This document shows positions 6,080 to 6,613 of a DNA stretch of 6,613 nucleotides, piece after piece (the stretch's first letter is position 1; each line of letters begins with the position of its first letter). The stretch comes from a bacterium (GTDB lineage: Bacteria > UBA9089 > CG2-30-40-21), in contig JASEHA010000132.1 of assembly GCA_030018795.1 (NCBI GenBank), positions 1-6,613 on the forward strand. The letters run 5' to 3'. Below the pieces are notes generated by a model. The model searched no databases. It was not told the origin of the DNA and was given only the letters and a program-made list of their open reading frames with translations. The position numbers and the translations under genes were made by a program.

Positions 6080-6263
6080 TTTTAACCACAAAGAACACAA
6101 AGAATACGAAGAATACGAAGAAAATAAAGGGAATAAAAAAATAATGAAAGATAAAAAGGCAGATACATCTTAAATTTTGTGGCAAAAGACTACCTTCTTC
6201 TATCTTGCTATCTTACATTTCTCTACATTTTCTCTGTGTTCTCTGTGTTCTTTGTGGTTAAAA
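6080..6263. repeat. Large inverted repeat with AACCACAAAGAACACA arms
   Basis: The arms at 6080-6099 and 6244-6263 are perfectly complementary over 20 bp. After one mismatch the pairing continues for 4 more bases. The core motif is AACCACAAAGAACACA. About 144 bp of A/T-rich sequence lies between the arms. Both arms continue inward as runs of 9-bp units: AAGAATACG-type on the left and, read on the minus strand, GAGAACACA-type on the right. The layout could be a long cruciform or hairpin, or two opposed copies of a dispersed repeat. No transposase is present. I recall similar CCACAAAG/ACACAAAG repeats in many environmental genomes, but this was not searched. Confidence 0.8.
6091..6135. repeat. 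Tandem 9-bp repeat, five units
   Basis: The five consecutive 9-mers are AAGAACACA (6091-6099), AAGAATACG (6100-6108), AAGAATACG (6109-6117), AAGAAAATA (6118-6126) and AAGGGAATA (6127-6135). The second and third are identical, and the units decay away from the arm of the inverted repeat. The period is a multiple of three, which explains why spurious open frames cross it. On the opposite arm the corresponding minus-strand units are AAGAACACA, GAGAACACA and GAGAAAATG. Confidence 0.75.
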
Positions 6264-6272
6264 ATTTCATAA

Positions 6273-6314
6273 TTAGAATTGCTGGGTTAATGTGGTCGGG
6301 TTTGTCAAGACCAT
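6273..6314 (-). other. 13-codon reading frame with a strong ribosome binding site, possible gene remnant
   Basis: ATG 6314-6312 is preceded by AAGGAG (6320-6325) with a 5-nt spacer, matching the quality of the real gene starts in this window. It reads MVLTNPTTLTQQF and stops at TAA 6275-6273, only 9 bp before the right arm of the large inverted repeat (6263). It could be chance, a leader peptide, or the first codons of a gene lost when the repeat arrived. TTLTQ-like N-termini occur in class I fructose-bisphosphatases, but so short a match proves nothing. Confidence 0.2.
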
Positions 6315-6363
6315 TTTTACTCCTTTATACTGTCATCTATAGCAGGCACAAAGTGCTTTTTCA

Positions 6364-6613
6364 CTATTTTAACAGTAACTGACTCCTGCTTGTATCTCGA
6401 ATGTACTCCCAATCTTTAGAATGATATTCCCGTGCAATCTCAGAAAAATCGATTTCGTTAAAAAAATATAGCAGTGAAGAATCGATTAAGGATAAATCAA
6501 CAACCCTGGATCTCAAGAAAGATTCTGAATAAAGATGAATAAATTGTTTAATCTGTTCATCCTGAAATCGGCAAGTAGCCAATGGATAAGTTAATAACCA
6601 ATTGATATAAAAA
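6364..6613 (-). CDS. Hypothetical protein, C-terminal 83 residues, start beyond right edge
   Basis: The frame is open from the right edge (first full codon 6612-6610) to TAG at 6366-6364, giving 82-83 residues. An internal TTG at 6582-6580 could serve as a start for a 72-residue product, but it has no good ribosome binding site and the frame continues upstream, so I read this as the 3' end of a longer gene. The visible part is mixed: a hydrophobic/aromatic stretch (FYINWLLTYPLATC), then a charged region with probable helices (DEQIKQFIHLYSESFLRSR, FSEIAREYHSKDWEYIRD), ending in SQLLLK. There is no signal, zinc or nucleotide-binding motif and I do not recognise the family. The amino-acid mix looks protein-like and contains no repeat sequence, which favours a real gene. 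It lies on the same strand as the protease, 333 bp upstream of it. Confidence 0.5.
   Translation of the reverse strand, partial: FYINWLLTYPLATCRFQDEQIKQFIHLYSESFLRSRVVDLSLIDSSLLYFFNEIDFSEIAREYHSKDWEYIRDTSRSQLLLK

Larger units (their letters stand above)
6031..6363. other. Intergenic gap upstream of protease gene, holding a large inverted repeat
   Basis: This 333-bp gap holds the protease ribosome binding site (6040-6045), the large inverted repeat 6080-6263 with its 9-bp tandem units, a 13-codon minus-strand reading frame with a strong ribosome binding site (6273-6314), and a small GCAC-AAA-GTGC hairpin (6346-6356). The plus-strand open frame through 6179-6382 translates the repeat arm (peptide FSVFSVFFVV) and I regard it as spurious. 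No secure promoter for the protease was recognised, and the repeat occupies the place where one would be expected. Confidence 0.75.

Noticed and set aside
6303..6308. TTGACA on the minus strand upstream of the protease
   Set aside because: No -10-like hexamer lies 16-18 bp downstream, and it falls inside the short frame at 6273-6314.
6346..6361. Plus-strand terminator: GCAC-AAA-GTGC followed by TTTTT
   Set aside because: The stem is only 4 bp and there is no plus-strand gene upstream to terminate. On the minus strand it has no U-tract.
6179..6382. Plus-strand 67-codon open frame
   Set aside because: Its centre (FSVFSVFFVV) is the translated 9-bp repeat arm; the 9-bp period keeps any frame open.

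Overview
The window looks like chromosomal DNA of a moderately AT-rich, probably uncultured bacterium. It uses AGGAGG-type ribosome binding sites and the standard code, and its intergenic gaps are unusually rich in short palindromic repeats. I cannot place it in a phylum. This style of dispersed hairpin repeat is familiar to me from environmental and candidate-phylum genomes, but that is an impression from memory, not a search result.

All supported genes lie on the minus strand. Read in their direction of transcription, from right to left, they are: the 3' end of an unidentified gene entering from the right edge (6364-6613); a complete secreted M16 zinc protease made of two fused M16B-like halves, of which only the first keeps the zinc site (3436-6030); a complete class I-like SAM-dependent methyltransferase with a divergent motif I (2275-3108); and a long YfhO-family polytopic membrane protein (2-1915) whose C-terminus runs off the left edge.

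The three gaps are of similar size: 333 bp (6031-6363), 327 bp (3109-3435) and 359 bp (1916-2274). Each holds palindromic or inverted repeats instead of genes. The right gap carries a large inverted repeat built of 9-bp tandem units (6080-6263). The middle gap carries an inverted pair of small hairpins with compensatory changes (3152-3210), a perfect 13-bp-arm palindrome (3248-3277), a dispersed repeat (3301-3382) and a 37-nt near-perfect palindrome running into the protease stop codon (3420-3456). The left gap carries two related hairpins (2028-2045, 2058-2083) and two more copies of the dispersed repeat (2097-2140, 2151-2232).

One dispersed repeat copy lies on each side of the methyltransferase gene in direct orientation, exactly 1150 bp apart, so that gene sits in a potentially excisable or duplicable cassette. 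The wide gaps argue against one tight operon. The methyltransferase and YfhO protein could both act in cell-surface glycan or lipid-linked sugar modification, but this is inferred only from family and proximity. The most distinctive content is the repeat architecture, not the genes.
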